Assembly (NCBI GenBank): GCA_900314885.1
Contig: OMWY01000003.1
Coordinates: 79,072-143,071, forward strand
Direction of reading: 5' to 3'
Origin: an uncultured Eubacteriales bacterium
Lineage (GTDB): Bacteria; Bacillota; Clostridia; Lachnospirales; Lachnospiraceae
DNA length: 64,000 bases
Each line of letters opens with the position of its first letter. Position 1 is the first letter of the stretch. A program made the translations under genes and the position numbers. The notes below the pieces were generated by a model. That model was not told the origin of the DNA. It did not search any database and was given only the letters and a program-made list of their open reading frames with translations. Shown one piece after another: positions 35,679 through 45,223 of this stretch.

Positions 35679-36833
35679 TTATTCGGCAATCGCTGTATAA
35701 TCATCAGAAATGGTTATTCCAAGCTTCTCAGCAATTGTCTTATTATATTCCTTGGTGAACTTAGAAGCTGTCTGAACCTCCATGGTAGCAGGATCCTTGC
35801 CATTTACAAGAATATCGTACGCCATCTCACCGGTTGCGTAACCAAGGTCATAATAATCGATAGAAAGCGTAGCAACGCCGCACTGCTTGCAGATTCCTTC
35901 CTCACCCGCTACGATCGGAATCCCCGCATTTCCGGCTACATTATTTATATTCTCAGCGCAGGAAGCGGCAGTGTTATCCGTAGGAATATAAAGGACATCA
36001 TTATTCGCGCATGCGTTCTGAGTTACACTTGAAACATCATTTGAGTCTGAGAAGGTATCCATCTCAATACTATATCCTTCTTCTTCAAGATACTTCTTAA
36101 CAAGATCCGCCTGATACTTAGAATTTGCCTCACTTGTACAGTAAAGTATGCCTACCTTCTTAGCGTCAGGGAAGAGCTCCTGCACCATTTTAGCCTGCTC
36201 ATCGAGAGGGGCAAGATCAGAAGTTCCGGAAATGTTCTTACCTGTAGTTCCGGTCCAATCAGAAATATCAAGAGCCGTAGCGTAATCGGTAACTGACGTG
36301 CCAAGGATAGGAATAGAATCCGTCGCTGCTCCGGCAGCCTGAAGGGCAGGGGTTGCGTTAGCAAGAATTAAGTCATCTCCCGCTGACACAAAGCCATTGC
36401 ATATTGTAGCACAGTTAGCCGAGTCACCTGACGCGTTCTGAAAATCAATGTCAACATCAGTTCCAAGCTTTTCTACAAGGTAATCGATAAAGCCCTTTGA
36501 AGCAGCATCAAGCGCAGGGTGCTGAACAAGCTGGCAAACTCCAATATGATACTTAGCTCCATCATTCTTAACACTCTGAGGAGTAGAATCAGATGAAGCT
36601 GACGAGGCGGAAGCTGTTTCGCTTGAAGCAGCTGAAGAGGTTGCCTCACTGCCGCCTGATGAAGAGGCTGTCTCCGTCTGAGAAGCAGAAGCTACGGTTG
36701 AGGCAGAGGCAGTTGAGCCTGATGCTGTTGATGTTTGGGATGTCTTAGAGGCCTGCGAGCCTCCTACTCCACAACCTGCAAGTAAAGCGACTACAAGAGC
36801 CGCTGACGTGACAGAACAGATTTTCTTTTTCAT
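35679..36833 (-). CDS. ABC transporter substrate-binding lipoprotein (PF04392 family)
   Basis: A 384-residue lipoprotein. A signal peptide ends in the lipobox LLAGC (Cys about residue 21). A Ser/Thr/Ala-rich linker (about 25-90) precedes the binding domain (YHIGVCQLVQHPALDAASKGF, KVGILYCTSEANSKYQ). The family includes TrpX-like tryptophan-binding proteins of streptococci, so an aromatic amino acid is a reasonable but unproven ligand. ATG 36833 has AAGGAGG upstream; the in-frame ATG at 36866 lacks one. First gene of the binding protein-permease-ATPase-HAD operon. Confidence 0.88.
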   Translation of the reverse strand: MKKKICSVTSAALVVALLAGCGVGGSQASKTSQTSTASGSTASASTVASASQTETASSSGGSEATSSAASSETASASSASSDSTPQSVKNDGAKYHIGVCQLVQHPALDAASKGFIDYLVEKLGTDVDIDFQNASGDSANCATICNGFVSAGDDLILANATPALQAAGAATDSIPILGTSVTDYATALDISDWTGTTGKNISGTSDLAPLDEQAKMVQELFPDAKKVGILYCTSEANSKYQADLVKKYLEEEGYSIEMDTFSDSNDVSSVTQNACANNDVLYIPTDNTAASCAENINNVAGNAGIPIVAGEEGICKQCGVATLSIDYYDLGYATGEMAYDILVNGKDPATMEVQTASKFTKEYNKTIAEKLGITISDDYTAIAE

Positions 36834-36869
36834 AAACTGATCCTCCTTGTTTTGTATATATGTCAAAAA

Positions 36870-36920
36870 TCTATAGGGTATATCCTACCACTTTCGAAAT
36901 AGATTTTCAAGACTTTAAAG
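36870..36920 (-). promoter_or_regulatory. Promoter of the ABC uptake operon
   Basis: Within this interval the minus strand has TTGAAA and TAGGAT separated by 17 nt, downstream of the structured element at 36933-37073. That element is therefore not part of this operon's leader. Confidence 0.5.
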
Positions 36921-36932
36921 CAAAAAAGTGTA

Positions 36933-37073
36933 ACTGTTCAGACCCAACAAATTATGAAGCAATACAGCTTGCTGTAATTGCTTTATATATTTGTTGGGTT
37001 ATGAGGGGCGAAAGCCCCTTGAGCCTGCCACATGAGAAATGCATAGCATTTCGAATGGGTAGGCCTGAACAGT
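36933..37073. repeat. Multi-arm structured element bounded by a 9-bp inverted repeat
   Basis: ACTGTTCAG at 36933-36941 pairs with CTGAACAGT at 37065-37073. Inside are CCCAACAAA/TTTGTTGGG with a nested hairpin, GGGGC-GAAA-GCCCC (GNRA loop on the plus strand), and a fourth arm with GAAATGC/GCATTTC. It sits between a terminator and a promoter, so it belongs to neither flanking operon. A miniature mobile element or an independent structured RNA are both possible. Confidence 0.55.
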
Positions 37074-37105
37074 AAAAAAAGAGGGTACTACAGGCACCCT
37101 CTTTA
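37074..37105 (-). terminator. Terminator of the SleB-like gene
   Basis: Minus strand AGAGGGTGCC...GGTACCCTCT-like stem followed by TTTTTTT (37080-37074). Confidence 0.8.
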
Positions 37106-37111
37106 GTGTTC

Positions 37112-37930
37112 TTATTTATAGAAATAATGCGCTCCGATCTTAACGCCGTTAGGACGTCTCTTGGCAAGAGATGAAGAATATCTGCAGAAGAAATAATAAT
37201 TCTCGCTCGTTGCGCTCTTACCGTCTAGCGCTGCCTTAGCTGCCTTCACACATTGAGCCTTAATACTTGCGCTTACGCCCCAATTATTGCTGTATGAATT
37301 TAAGGCTGCTGTCAGACGGCTGTTACCGCAGACACCAAACTGATAAGGCTGATATATAACACCCTTCATGGTGTTAGGAAACTTACTGCTCTTTATTCTG
37401 TTAACAACTACATTACCAACAGCGAGCTTACCTTTATATGACTGGTTGCCGGCCTCGGTATAAATAAGGCAGGCAAGAAGCTTTACCTCACCGGCATCAT
37501 ATTTCTTTGCGGTAGTTTTCTTAGAAGTAGTCTTCTTAGTTGATGATGTCTTCTTATCAGACGAATCAGAAACCTCAGCATCATCACCGTCCTCGACTTC
37601 TTCTACATCTGAATCATCACTAACTTCGGCATCGTCACCGTCATCAGAATCATCCGAAACTTCAGTGTCATCACCCTCGTCTACTGCCGCTCCGGAAGCA
37701 TTCTCAATATCCGCCTCGGCGTCATCCTCCGGATCCTCGGCAAATTCACCCGAAGCAGGAATCTCGTCCTCGGTAATCTCTATCTCATCACCAACCTTTA
37801 TATCGCTCTTATTGCTGGCTGAAATGGCTGATGAGGTCTTATCCGTCGCCGCAAAGGCAGTTCCACTTCCGCCCGAGATGGTAACTGCAGAAAGAAGGGC
37901 AATTGTAAATATTGTAATCTTTTTTCTCAT
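37112..37930 (-). CDS. Secreted SleB-like cell wall hydrolase
   Basis: A 272-residue exported protein. Signal peptide residues 1-27 (TIFTIALLSAVTISG core, AFA-ATD site). Residues about 45-125 are a highly acidic Asp/Glu/Ser repeat region with EVSDDSD-type units, then a Lys/Thr-rich linker. The C-terminal 130 residues match Hydrolase_2 (SleB): LLACLIYTEAGNQSYKGKLA with the catalytic Glu, GNVVVNRIKS, and YQPYQFGVC. It is a peptidoglycan hydrolase (lytic transglycosylase or amidase). ATG 37930 with GGAG 5 nt upstream is the start. Confidence 0.87.
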   Translation of the reverse strand: MRKKITIFTIALLSAVTISGGSGTAFAATDKTSSAISASNKSDIKVGDEIEITEDEIPASGEFAEDPEDDAEADIENASGAAVDEGDDTEVSDDSDDGDDAEVSDDSDVEEVEDGDDAEVSDSSDKKTSSTKKTTSKKTTAKKYDAGEVKLLACLIYTEAGNQSYKGKLAVGNVVVNRIKSSKFPNTMKGVIYQPYQFGVCGNSRLTAALNSYSNNWGVSASIKAQCVKAAKAALDGKSATSENYYFFCRYSSSLAKRRPNGVKIGAHYFYK

Positions 37931-38060
37931 TATCACTCCGAAACAAGTCTGTTAAGTATTAGTTGTAAATAGTTGTTAGTATTTGTAACATCTATGTAAC
38001 AACTTCTTAACGATTATAACTCATTTCAGAGAAAATTGCAATACTTTTTTACTCTTTTTT

Positions 38061-39386
38061 TCACGTTTCCTTAAATTTCCGGATTTCTTCTAATCTTTTC
38101 CTGTAAAATTCCTCTTTTCCCATGCCATACGGTTCGTAGAATCTTTCATTTTCAAGTGATTCCGGCAGGCACTTCATTTTTGTAATTTTTTCGTCATAAT
38201 CATGAGCGTATTGGTAACCCTTGTTATAGCCCAATTCCTTCATTAATTCTGTAGGAGCGTTTCTGATCCACATAGGAACAGGCTCGGCAAATGACTTCTC
38301 AACGACCTCCTTGGCCCTATTGTATCCCATTTCCATGGCGTTTGACTTAGGCGCCATAGCCATATAAGTAACAGCCTCAGCAAGGTTAACCGAGCACTCG
38401 GGCATCCCTATATAATGGCAGGCTTCGTATGCCGCGATGGCAAGCGGAAGCGCATCAGGATCGGCAAGTCCCACATCTTCGCTTGCGAACCTTATTACAC
38501 GTCTCGCGACATAAAGAGGATCCTCACCGGCTTCAAGCATTCTGGCGAGCCAGTATATGGCAGCGTCAGGATCCGAATTTCTCATTGATTTATGAAGCGC
38601 TGAGATAAGGTTATAGTGCTCTTCCCCGTGTCTGTCATACAGGAGTGATTTGCGGCTCGTACATTGCTCCACAATATCCTTTGTTACTACTGTTCCACTA
38701 GGAGTAATATCTCCGTTGTTTACGGCCATCTCCAATGTATTTAACGCAGTTCTCGCGTCTCCGTTAGCGAACTCAGCAATCGCGTGAATCAGTTCATCGG
38801 AAATATCCACATTTAAATATCCGAATCCCTTCTTGCTCGTGAGCGCACGTTTTAGCAGTTTTTCTATATCTGTAGTCTGAAGCTCTTTCAGAACAAATAC
38901 CTTGCATCTGGAGAGAAGAGCCGAATTAACCTGGAATGAGGGATTTTCAGTGGTCGCCCCTATAAGGGTTATGCTGCCTCTTTCCACATATGGCAGAAAG
39001 GCATCCTGCTGAGCCTTATTAAAGCGGTGGATCTCGTCAACAAAAAGGACAGTGCGAAGGCCGGATTTCCTTGCGTTTTCAGCATCAGCCATTACCTCTT
39101 TTATTTCCTTTATCCCACTTGTTACAGCTGAAAAATTAACGAAGTTAGCATGGGTTCGCTTTGCGATAATGCCGGCAAGTGTTGTCTTACCCACTCCCGG
39201 TGGGCCCCAGAAAATCATAGAGCTGATCTCATCATTTTCTATAAGGCGACGTAAGAGTTTACCGGGTCCGAGTAAATGTTCCTGGCCCGCAAAATCCGAA
39301 AGGTCCTCAGGTCTAAGTCGATCGGCAAGCGGAACTGTGCTGTTTCCGCCATTTCCCATCATGTCGCCAAATGTCATCTGTTCCAT
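38061..39386 (-). CDS. rarA: Replication-associated recombination protein RarA
   Basis: A 441-residue clamp-loader-like AAA+ ATPase. N-terminal PLADRLRPEDLSDFAGQEHLLG, Walker A GPPGVGKTTLAG, Walker B LFVDEIHRFNKAQQDAFLPYVE, sensor ATTENPSF. It acts at stalled forks. ATG 39386 has GAGAGG 6 nt upstream. It follows clpX after a 130-nt gap with a hairpin and a structured repeat. Confidence 0.94.
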   Translation of the reverse strand: MEQMTFGDMMGNGGNSTVPLADRLRPEDLSDFAGQEHLLGPGKLLRRLIENDEISSMIFWGPPGVGKTTLAGIIAKRTHANFVNFSAVTSGIKEIKEVMADAENARKSGLRTVLFVDEIHRFNKAQQDAFLPYVERGSITLIGATTENPSFQVNSALLSRCKVFVLKELQTTDIEKLLKRALTSKKGFGYLNVDISDELIHAIAEFANGDARTALNTLEMAVNNGDITPSGTVVTKDIVEQCTSRKSLLYDRHGEEHYNLISALHKSMRNSDPDAAIYWLARMLEAGEDPLYVARRVIRFASEDVGLADPDALPLAIAAYEACHYIGMPECSVNLAEAVTYMAMAPKSNAMEMGYNRAKEVVEKSFAEPVPMWIRNAPTELMKELGYNKGYQYAHDYDEKITKMKCLPESLENERFYEPYGMGKEEFYRKRLEEIRKFKET

Positions 39387-39410
39387 AGTAAACCTCTCTA
39401 TAAAGAACAA

Positions 39411-39432
39411 AGCCAGCAGTAAAATGCTGGCT
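39411..39432 (-). terminator. Stem-loop between clpX and rarA
   Basis: AGCCAGCA/TGCTGGCT stem followed on the minus strand by TTGTTCTTT; probably a weak terminator. Confidence 0.45.
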
Positions 39433-39444
39433 TATTTGCAACTG

Positions 39445-39520
39445 CTGTAAGCTCCTACGGAGCTTACTTGGTCGTAGCCTACTCCCCCAACCTTACGGTT
39501 GGGTCCCCTTCTACGACAAT
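39445..39520. repeat. Structured repeat element, copy 1 (after clpX)
   Basis: Two-part fold: hairpin GTAAGCTCC-TACG-GGAGCTTAC, then a closed arm GTCGTAG...CTACGAC enclosing CCCAACC-TTAC-GGTTGGG. Two further copies lie at 48181-48258 and 48736-48813 with conserved loops and compensatory stem changes. It begins 1 nt after the clpX stop codon. Confidence 0.75.
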
Positions 39521-40801
39521 CTAAGCGGACTCGTCCGTCACCTTTTTGCGGGTAACCTTTGTCTTGATATCCACCGGCTCCTTCATTATGAGCTTAGGTT
39601 CCTCTTCTCCCCTCACGGAAGCAGTGGTAACCTGTACACTCTTAAGATCAGTCTCACTCGGAGTCTTATACATGGTGTCCATAAGAACATTCTCCATGAT
39701 AGCCCTTAAGCCTCTGGCTCCGGTCTTCCTTGTCTCTGACTGCTTAGCTATCTCGCGTACGGCATCGTCGTCGAAGTCAAGCTTTACTCCGTCAAGCTCA
39801 AAGAGCTTCTTGTACTGCTTAACAAGGGCGTTCTTAGGTTCAGTAAGAACACGAATAAGATCATCCTCGGTCAGAAGGTCGAGAGTAACTGTTACAGGCA
39901 CACGACCGATAAACTCAGGTATGAGACCAAACTTAACAAAATCCTCCGGCATAACCTGCTTAAGTAGGGACGAAATATCCTGTTTCTTCTGCTCCTCAAG
40001 AGTGCCACCGAAGCCAATAGACTTCTGACCTATACGGTTCTCGATAATCTTCTCGAGACCGTCAAAGGCTCCGCCGCAGATAAATAAGATATTGGTAGTA
40101 TCAATCTGAATAAGCTCCTGATGTGGATGCTTCCTTCCGCCCTGAGGAGGAACAGAAGCATTTGTACCTTCGAGTATCTTAAGAAGCGCCTGCTGAACGC
40201 CCTCGCCCGATACATCACGGGTTATGGACATGTTCTCAGACTTCTTTGTAATCTTATCGATCTCATCGATATAAATAATTCCATGCTCAGCGCGCTTAAT
40301 ATCATAATCGGCAGCCTGGATAAGCTTAAGGAGAATATTCTCAACATCCTCGCCTACGTAGCCGGCCTCTGTAAGAGTAGTGGCATCAGCTATCGCGAAT
40401 GGAACATTCAAAAGCTTAGCAAGAGTCTGCGCAAGATAAGTCTTACCGGAACCGGTAGGACCTACCATAAGGATGTTGCTCTTCTGAAGATCTACATCAA
40501 GGCTGCGCCTCGATAAAACCCTCTTATAGTGGTTATATACCGCTACGGAGAGCGCAACCTTAGCCCTGTCCTGGCCGATAACATACTGGTCAAGGAAGTC
40601 CTTTATCTGGCGAGGCTTAAGAAGGTTTATCTCAGGTCTCGGGTCAAACTGCTCGCCCTCGTCCATCATATTACTGCATACATCTATGCATTCATCACAG
40701 ATGCACACACCATTAGGTCCCTGGATAAGTCTTCTCACCTGGTCCTGACTCTTGCCACAAAAGGCGCAACGGTAAACAGAATCTGATCTGGTTTTAGGCA
40801 T
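39521..40801 (-). CDS. clpX: ClpX ATPase subunit of ClpXP protease
   Basis: A 426-residue AAA+ unfoldase. N-terminal zinc-binding domain [11 protein letters not shown]...[10 protein letters not shown], Walker A GPTGSGKT, pore loop AGYVGED, Walker [11 protein letters not shown], and the IGF loop (KSIGFGG) that docks on ClpP. clpP lies 12 nt upstream, in the standard tig-clpP-clpX order. Confidence 0.97.
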   Translation of the reverse strand: MPKTRSDSVYRCAFCGKSQDQVRRLIQGPNGVCICDECIDVCSNMMDEGEQFDPRPEINLLKPRQIKDFLDQYVIGQDRAKVALSVAVYNHYKRVLSRRSLDVDLQKSNILMVGPTGSGKTYLAQTLAKLLNVPFAIADATTLTEAGYVGEDVENILLKLIQAADYDIKRAEHGIIYIDEIDKITKKSENMSITRDVSGEGVQQALLKILEGTNASVPPQGGRKHPHQELIQIDTTNILFICGGAFDGLEKIIENRIGQKSIGFGGTLEEQKKQDISSLLKQVMPEDFVKFGLIPEFIGRVPVTVTLDLLTEDDLIRVLTEPKNALVKQYKKLFELDGVKLDFDDDAVREIAKQSETRKTGARGLRAIMENVLMDTMYKTPSETDLKSVQVTTASVRGEEEPKLIMKEPVDIKTKVTRKKVTDESA

Positions 40802-40812
40802 TATTCACCTCA

Positions 40813-41400
40813 TTAATTTTTTCTCTCGGTAACTATCTCATCTATGAGGCCATAATCAAGGGCTTCTTCTGCTGTCATATAGTTATCGCGGTCGGTATCC
40901 CTGCAGAGCTCTTCATAGGTTCTGCCTGTGTTTGCCGCAAGGATCTCATTCATCTTCTTACGTGTCTTAATAATATTATCGGCAACAATCTGAATATCTG
41001 AAGCCTGTCCCTTGGCACCACCGCTAGGCTGGTGGATAAGGATCTCGGAATTAGGAAGGGCATATCTCTTACCCTTAGCGCCACCCGCAAGAAGAAAAGC
41101 TCCCATACTTGCGGCAAGGCCAATACAGATTGTTGAAACATCGCACTTGATATAGTGCATGGTATCATAAATAGCCATTCCGGCTGTAACCGAACCACCC
41201 GGGGAATTGATATAGAGATGGATATCCTTAGACGGGTCCTCTGACTCAAGGAAAAGAAGCTGCGCTACTACAACATTCGCTGAAACATCAGTAACTTCCT
41301 CGCCTAAAAATACAATTCTGTCTTCGAGAAGTCTTGAATATATATCGTATGATCTCTCACCACGACTTGTCTGCTCTATGACATATGGAATTACGCTCAT
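40813..41400 (-). CDS. clpP: ClpP protease
   Basis: A 195-residue serine protease. Catalytic Ser in [10 protein letters not shown], His in ILIHQPSGG and Asp later ([11 protein letters not shown]). Forms the proteolytic chamber served by ClpX. GAGG lies 7 nt before ATG. A possible promoter (TTGATT-17-TATTAT) lies in the gap after tig. Confidence 0.97.
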   Translation of the reverse strand: MSVIPYVIEQTSRGERSYDIYSRLLEDRIVFLGEEVTDVSANVVVAQLLFLESEDPSKDIHLYINSPGGSVTAGMAIYDTMHYIKCDVSTICIGLAASMGAFLLAGGAKGKRYALPNSEILIHQPSGGAKGQASDIQIVADNIIKTRKKMNEILAANTGRTYEELCRDTDRDNYMTAEEALDYGLIDEIVTERKN

Positions 41401-41471
41401 TAAATAACCTCACTTCTGCCCTTTTCTTCAGGCCTTTTTCTATCATTTAAACATGACTATTACTATAATAA

Positions 41472-41512
41472 CAGAGGGACAGAGATAAATCAAGTCCCTG
41501 TCCCTCTAAATT
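41472..41512 (-). terminator. Stem-loop after tig
   Basis: AGAGGGACAG / CTGTCCCTCT inverted repeat separated by about 20 nt; T-run is weak, so partial termination before clpP is likely. Confidence 0.5.
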
Positions 41513-41525
41513 TATTAACTTTCTA

Positions 41526-42878
41526 TTACTGTTCAGCCTTTTCTTCCTTAGCTTCAACCTTCTTATGCTTCTTCTCAGGCTTATGAGCTTCCTCAACCTC
41601 AACAGCATTATCAGCTACAATATCTACAGCCTTCTGAACGGCGATGTCCTTATACATAGCTTCCTTCTCGTTCTCACCGATCATGCTCTTAAGCTTCTCA
41701 ACCTCAAGGTTGTAATCCTTAGCCATCTCAGCTACATGGTTCTCGAAGTCTTCCTCATTGACCTGAATATTCTCCGCGTCAGCGACAGCCTCAAGAACAA
41801 GTCTCGCCTGAATTCTCTTAAGAGCCTCAGGCTTAAGGTTATCAATAAATCCCTTAGGATCAAGGCCTGTGAACTGGAAATACTGCTGTGGAGTCATGCC
41901 CTGAGCCTGAAGTCTGTTAGCGAACTCCTGGTAAAGCTGCTTAACCTGGGTATCAATCATAGCGTCAGGGATATCCATCTTGGCGTTCTCTACAGCCTTA
42001 TCGATAGCCTCGTCTTCCTTAGCTTCCTTGGCAGCCTTTGTCTTGCGGTCAGCAAGTCTCTGCTTTACATCTTCCTTATATTCATCAACGGTAGCCTTGC
42101 CGGATACATCCTCAGCAAAGTCATCGTCAACCTCAGGAAGCTCCTTACGCTCAACCTTGTTAAGAACTACTTTGAATACAGCAGGCTTACCTGCAAGTGA
42201 TGACTCATGATACTTCTCAGGGAAGGTAACATTGACGTCAAAAGCGTCACCCTTCTTGTGACCTGCGATCTGCTCCTCAAAATTATCTATAAAGGTGCCT
42301 GAACCAAGGGTGAGTGTATATCCTTCTGACTTGCCGCCCTTGAACTGCTTGCCATCTACATAGCCATCGAAGTCGATATCAACTCTGTCGTCTTCCTTAG
42401 CTACATCATCAGTAATCTCGATAGTTCTCGCGTTCTTCTCGCGATCATTCTCTATCTCTTCATTAATCTCATCCTCTGAAACTGAAGTATCAGGCTTAGC
42501 AACCTTAACGCCCTTATACTCGCCAAGCTCTACAGCAGGCTTAACAGCAACTTCGGCGGTGAAAATGAAATTCTTGCCCTTCTCAATCTGGGTTACATCA
42601 AACTTAGGATCGGAAACGATCTCAAGTTTCTCTTCCTTAACGGCATTATCATAAGCTGTTGGGATAAGCTCGTTAGCGGCATCCTCATAGAATACACCTT
42701 CGCCGTACATCTTCTCTATCATATTAAGAGGTGCCTTACCCTTACGGAAACCGGGGATAGCAATCCTGTTCTTAGCCTTATTATAGGCCTTAACTATAGC
42801 AGCATCAAGATCCTTCGCATCGGACTCGATGGTAAGTTTTACCATATTATGCTCTAATTTCTCAACATTTACGCTCAT
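41526..42878 (-). CDS. tig: Trigger factor
   Basis: A 450-residue ribosome-associated chaperone and prolyl isomerase. The ribosome-binding signature is GFRKGKAP (about residues 43-50); the FKBP-type domain spans about 155-245 (DDRVDIDFDGYVDGKQFKGG); the C-terminal helical arms follow. Typical length about 430-450; the last 20 residues are Lys/Glu-rich. GGAGG lies 8 nt before ATG 42878. Confidence 0.96.
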   Translation of the reverse strand: MSVNVEKLEHNMVKLTIESDAKDLDAAIVKAYNKAKNRIAIPGFRKGKAPLNMIEKMYGEGVFYEDAANELIPTAYDNAVKEEKLEIVSDPKFDVTQIEKGKNFIFTAEVAVKPAVELGEYKGVKVAKPDTSVSEDEINEEIENDREKNARTIEITDDVAKEDDRVDIDFDGYVDGKQFKGGKSEGYTLTLGSGTFIDNFEEQIAGHKKGDAFDVNVTFPEKYHESSLAGKPAVFKVVLNKVERKELPEVDDDFAEDVSGKATVDEYKEDVKQRLADRKTKAAKEAKEDEAIDKAVENAKMDIPDAMIDTQVKQLYQEFANRLQAQGMTPQQYFQFTGLDPKGFIDNLKPEALKRIQARLVLEAVADAENIQVNEEDFENHVAEMAKDYNLEVEKLKSMIGENEKEAMYKDIAVQKAVDIVADNAVEVEEAHKPEKKHKKVEAKEEKAEQ

Positions 42879-42914
42879 ACGTATATCCTCCAAATTAATA
42901 TAGCGGTACTCCCT

Positions 42915-43002
42915 TAGAAGAATCCTGTTATTATAATTATTCTTCTACCACCATGGCAGCCCGACAAATAGATATTATATCACAACTCGTATAAAATAGC
43001 AA
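42915..43002 (-). promoter_or_regulatory. tig promoter and hairpin leader
   Basis: Minus strand TTGCTA (43002-42997) and TATAAT (42979-42974), spacer 17 nt. The leader has a TAGAAGAAT/ATTCTTCTA stem (42915-42947) upstream of the ribosome site. Confidence 0.6.
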
Positions 43003-43024
43003 GCGATTTTCTTAGCAGTTAATA

Positions 43025-44359
43025 TCATTTACATTTTTCAACGGCGTCAGCTATCTTCTTCGCCATTTCCTTTGCCTTAGCATCGGTCTCGGCCTCAACC
43101 ATAACACGAATGAGAGGCTCTGTACCGCTCTTCCTAAGGAGAACGCGACCATTGTCGGCAAGCTCTGCTTCAACTTCCTTCCTGGCCGCAAGTACGTCGG
43201 CGTCATTAAGGGCCTTATCCTTGTCACTCACCTTCACGTTAATAAGCACCTGAGGATATATTTTCAGACCATTCTGAAGCTCTGAAAGTGAGCATTTTGA
43301 CTCAAGCATAGCCTCCATAACCTTGAGTGACGTAAGCACACCGTCACCTGTAGTCGCGTATTTGCTGAAAATGATGTGCCCACTCTGCTCGCCACCGAGG
43401 GAATATCCATTTTTAACCATATCCTCACTTACGTACTTATCACCAACGTCCGTCTTATCGTAGCCTATGCCAATGTTGTCAAAAGCCTTATAGAGGCCAA
43501 TATTTGACATAACTGTTGTGACAACTTTATTTCCGTGAAGCTCGCCCTTATCCTTTAAATATTTTCCGCAGACATAGAGAATCCTGTCGCCGTCAACAAC
43601 ATTCCCCTTTTCATCGACAGCCATGCAGCGGTCGGCGTCTCCGTCAAAGGCAAAGCCTACGTCAAGTCCATTATCGACAACAAATCTCTGAAGCCCCTCA
43701 ATATGCGTACTTCCGCAGTTATTATTTATGTTCGTGCCATCAGGCTCAGCATTTATGACAAAAGTTCTGGCGCCAAGAGCGCTGTATACCGCGTTCGCTA
43801 TCTGATGAGCCGAACCGTTAGCGCAGTCTATTCCGACCTTCATGTTCTTGAAGGACCTGGTGGCGAGAGAAATAAGGTAGCCTAAATACCTGTTCCTTCC
43901 AAGAACATAGTCGATGGTTTTTCCAATATTTTCCTTCGTAGCAAGTGGAAGATCGTCTTCCTCCCTGTCAAGGTACTCCTCTATCTTAGCCTCGGTCTCA
44001 GGCTCAAGCTTATATCCGCCGGCATTTATAACTTTAATGCCATTATCATAAAATGGATTATGACTCGCCGAAATCATGATACCGCAGTCAAAGCCTTCTG
44101 TCCGAACTACGTAAGAAACACTGGGAGTGCTTGTTACATGAAGAAGATAGGCATCAGCACCACTTGCCGTAAGGCCTGCGACAAGTGAATATTCAAACAT
44201 ATAGCTCGACCGTCTCGTATCTTTGCCTATGATTATCCTCGCCTTATGTTCTCTTCCGTAATACCAGCCCAAAAATCTTCCGACCTTGTAAGCGTGACGA
44301 ACCGTAAGTCCGACATTTGCTTCTCCTCTGAATCCGTCAGTTCCAAAATATTTTCCCAT
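43025..44359 (-). CDS. glmM: Phosphoglucosamine mutase
   Basis: A 444-residue mutase converting glucosamine-6-phosphate to glucosamine-1-phosphate for peptidoglycan. Active serine in MISASHNPFYDNGIKV, metal loop DGDADR, sugar loop GGEQSGH and phosphate loop RKSGTEPLIRVMVE. Starts KYFGTDGFRG, diagnostic for GlmM. Its ATG shares a base with the stop of the YitT gene. Confidence 0.96.
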   Translation of the reverse strand: MGKYFGTDGFRGEANVGLTVRHAYKVGRFLGWYYGREHKARIIIGKDTRRSSYMFEYSLVAGLTASGADAYLLHVTSTPSVSYVVRTEGFDCGIMISASHNPFYDNGIKVINAGGYKLEPETEAKIEEYLDREEDDLPLATKENIGKTIDYVLGRNRYLGYLISLATRSFKNMKVGIDCANGSAHQIANAVYSALGARTFVINAEPDGTNINNNCGSTHIEGLQRFVVDNGLDVGFAFDGDADRCMAVDEKGNVVDGDRILYVCGKYLKDKGELHGNKVVTTVMSNIGLYKAFDNIGIGYDKTDVGDKYVSEDMVKNGYSLGGEQSGHIIFSKYATTGDGVLTSLKVMEAMLESKCSLSELQNGLKIYPQVLINVKVSDKDKALNDADVLAARKEVEAELADNGRVLLRKSGTEPLIRVMVEAETDAKAKEMAKKIADAVEKCK

Positions 44360-45222
44360 TATAATCTCTTAAATCCTTTCCCGATAATTTCACTCGTATT
44401 TGTAACTATCATAAACGCTCCCGGCTCGACCTTACGCACATAGAGCTTCAGCATCATAGCCTGCCGTCTTGTGACTACCGAAAGAACCATATATTTCTTA
44501 TTTCCGGAAAATGCCCCTAAAGCGTCCGCCACTGTAGCCGACCTGTTAAGCTCAGATCGTATGTATTCCGTAACAGGCTCCGGATTGTCACAGATAATAT
44601 TTACATATTTACACAGGTTAAAGCTCTCAATGACACTGTCAATTACAAGTGACTTAAGTAAGAGACCCATAAGTGACATGAGACCTGTGGTCATATCATA
44701 CGCCACAAATGTGAACAATGTGAGGATGGTATCAGATATCATAAGCCCGGTTCCCACATCGAGCCCGGTCGCCTTTTTTATCATAAGCGCCAATACATCC
44801 GTACCACCGCTTGAAGCTCCGATATTAAAAAGTATCGCGCTGCCTACTGCCGGAAGAAGAACCGCGTACCCAAGCTCTATTACGGGCTGATTAGTTACCG
44901 GTTTATCAAGCGGATGCCACCACTCAAGAGCCTGGATGGCAACTGACATAAGGATAGTACAATATACAGTCTTCATGGCGAAGCTCTTCCCGAGATATAT
45001 GAGTCCGAGAACAAGAAGCGCCATATTTAATATAAGTGTGATATTTCCCTTTGATAAATATGGGCCCGTGTACTTAGCTAAAACTACCGCAAAACCTGTG
45101 ACTCCACCAAAAGAGAAATTATTCGGGAACTTGAAAAAGTAGATACCGACTACCATAATCAGTGTTCCCAAGGTCATCAGAATAAAATCCTTAACCTTAG
45201 ATCCGCCCGAAAAAAAAGACAT
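44359..45222 (-). CDS. YitT family membrane protein
   Basis: A 287-residue protein with five to six hydrophobic segments (FILMTLGTLIMVVGIYFF, LILNMALLVLGLIYLG) and motifs of DUF161 (GASSGGTDVLALMI), followed by a cytoplasmic DUF2179 domain (residues about 215-287, KYMVLSVVTRRQAMMLK). The function is not established. ATG 45222 has GGGAG 6 nt upstream; the in-frame upstream ATG overlaps the activase gene. Confidence 0.85.
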   Translation of the reverse strand: MSFFSGGSKVKDFILMTLGTLIMVVGIYFFKFPNNFSFGGVTGFAVVLAKYTGPYLSKGNITLILNMALLVLGLIYLGKSFAMKTVYCTILMSVAIQALEWWHPLDKPVTNQPVIELGYAVLLPAVGSAILFNIGASSGGTDVLALMIKKATGLDVGTGLMISDTILTLFTFVAYDMTTGLMSLMGLLLKSLVIDSVIESFNLCKYVNIICDNPEPVTEYIRSELNRSATVADALGAFSGNKKYMVLSVVTRRQAMMLKLYVRKVEPGAFMIVTNTSEIIGKGFKRL

Positions 45223-45223
45223 A

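Noticed and set aside
36834..37111. Possible T-box or riboswitch for the ABC uptake operon
   Set aside because: The structured element lies upstream of the operon promoter, has no T-box sequence and no transcription terminator facing the operon.
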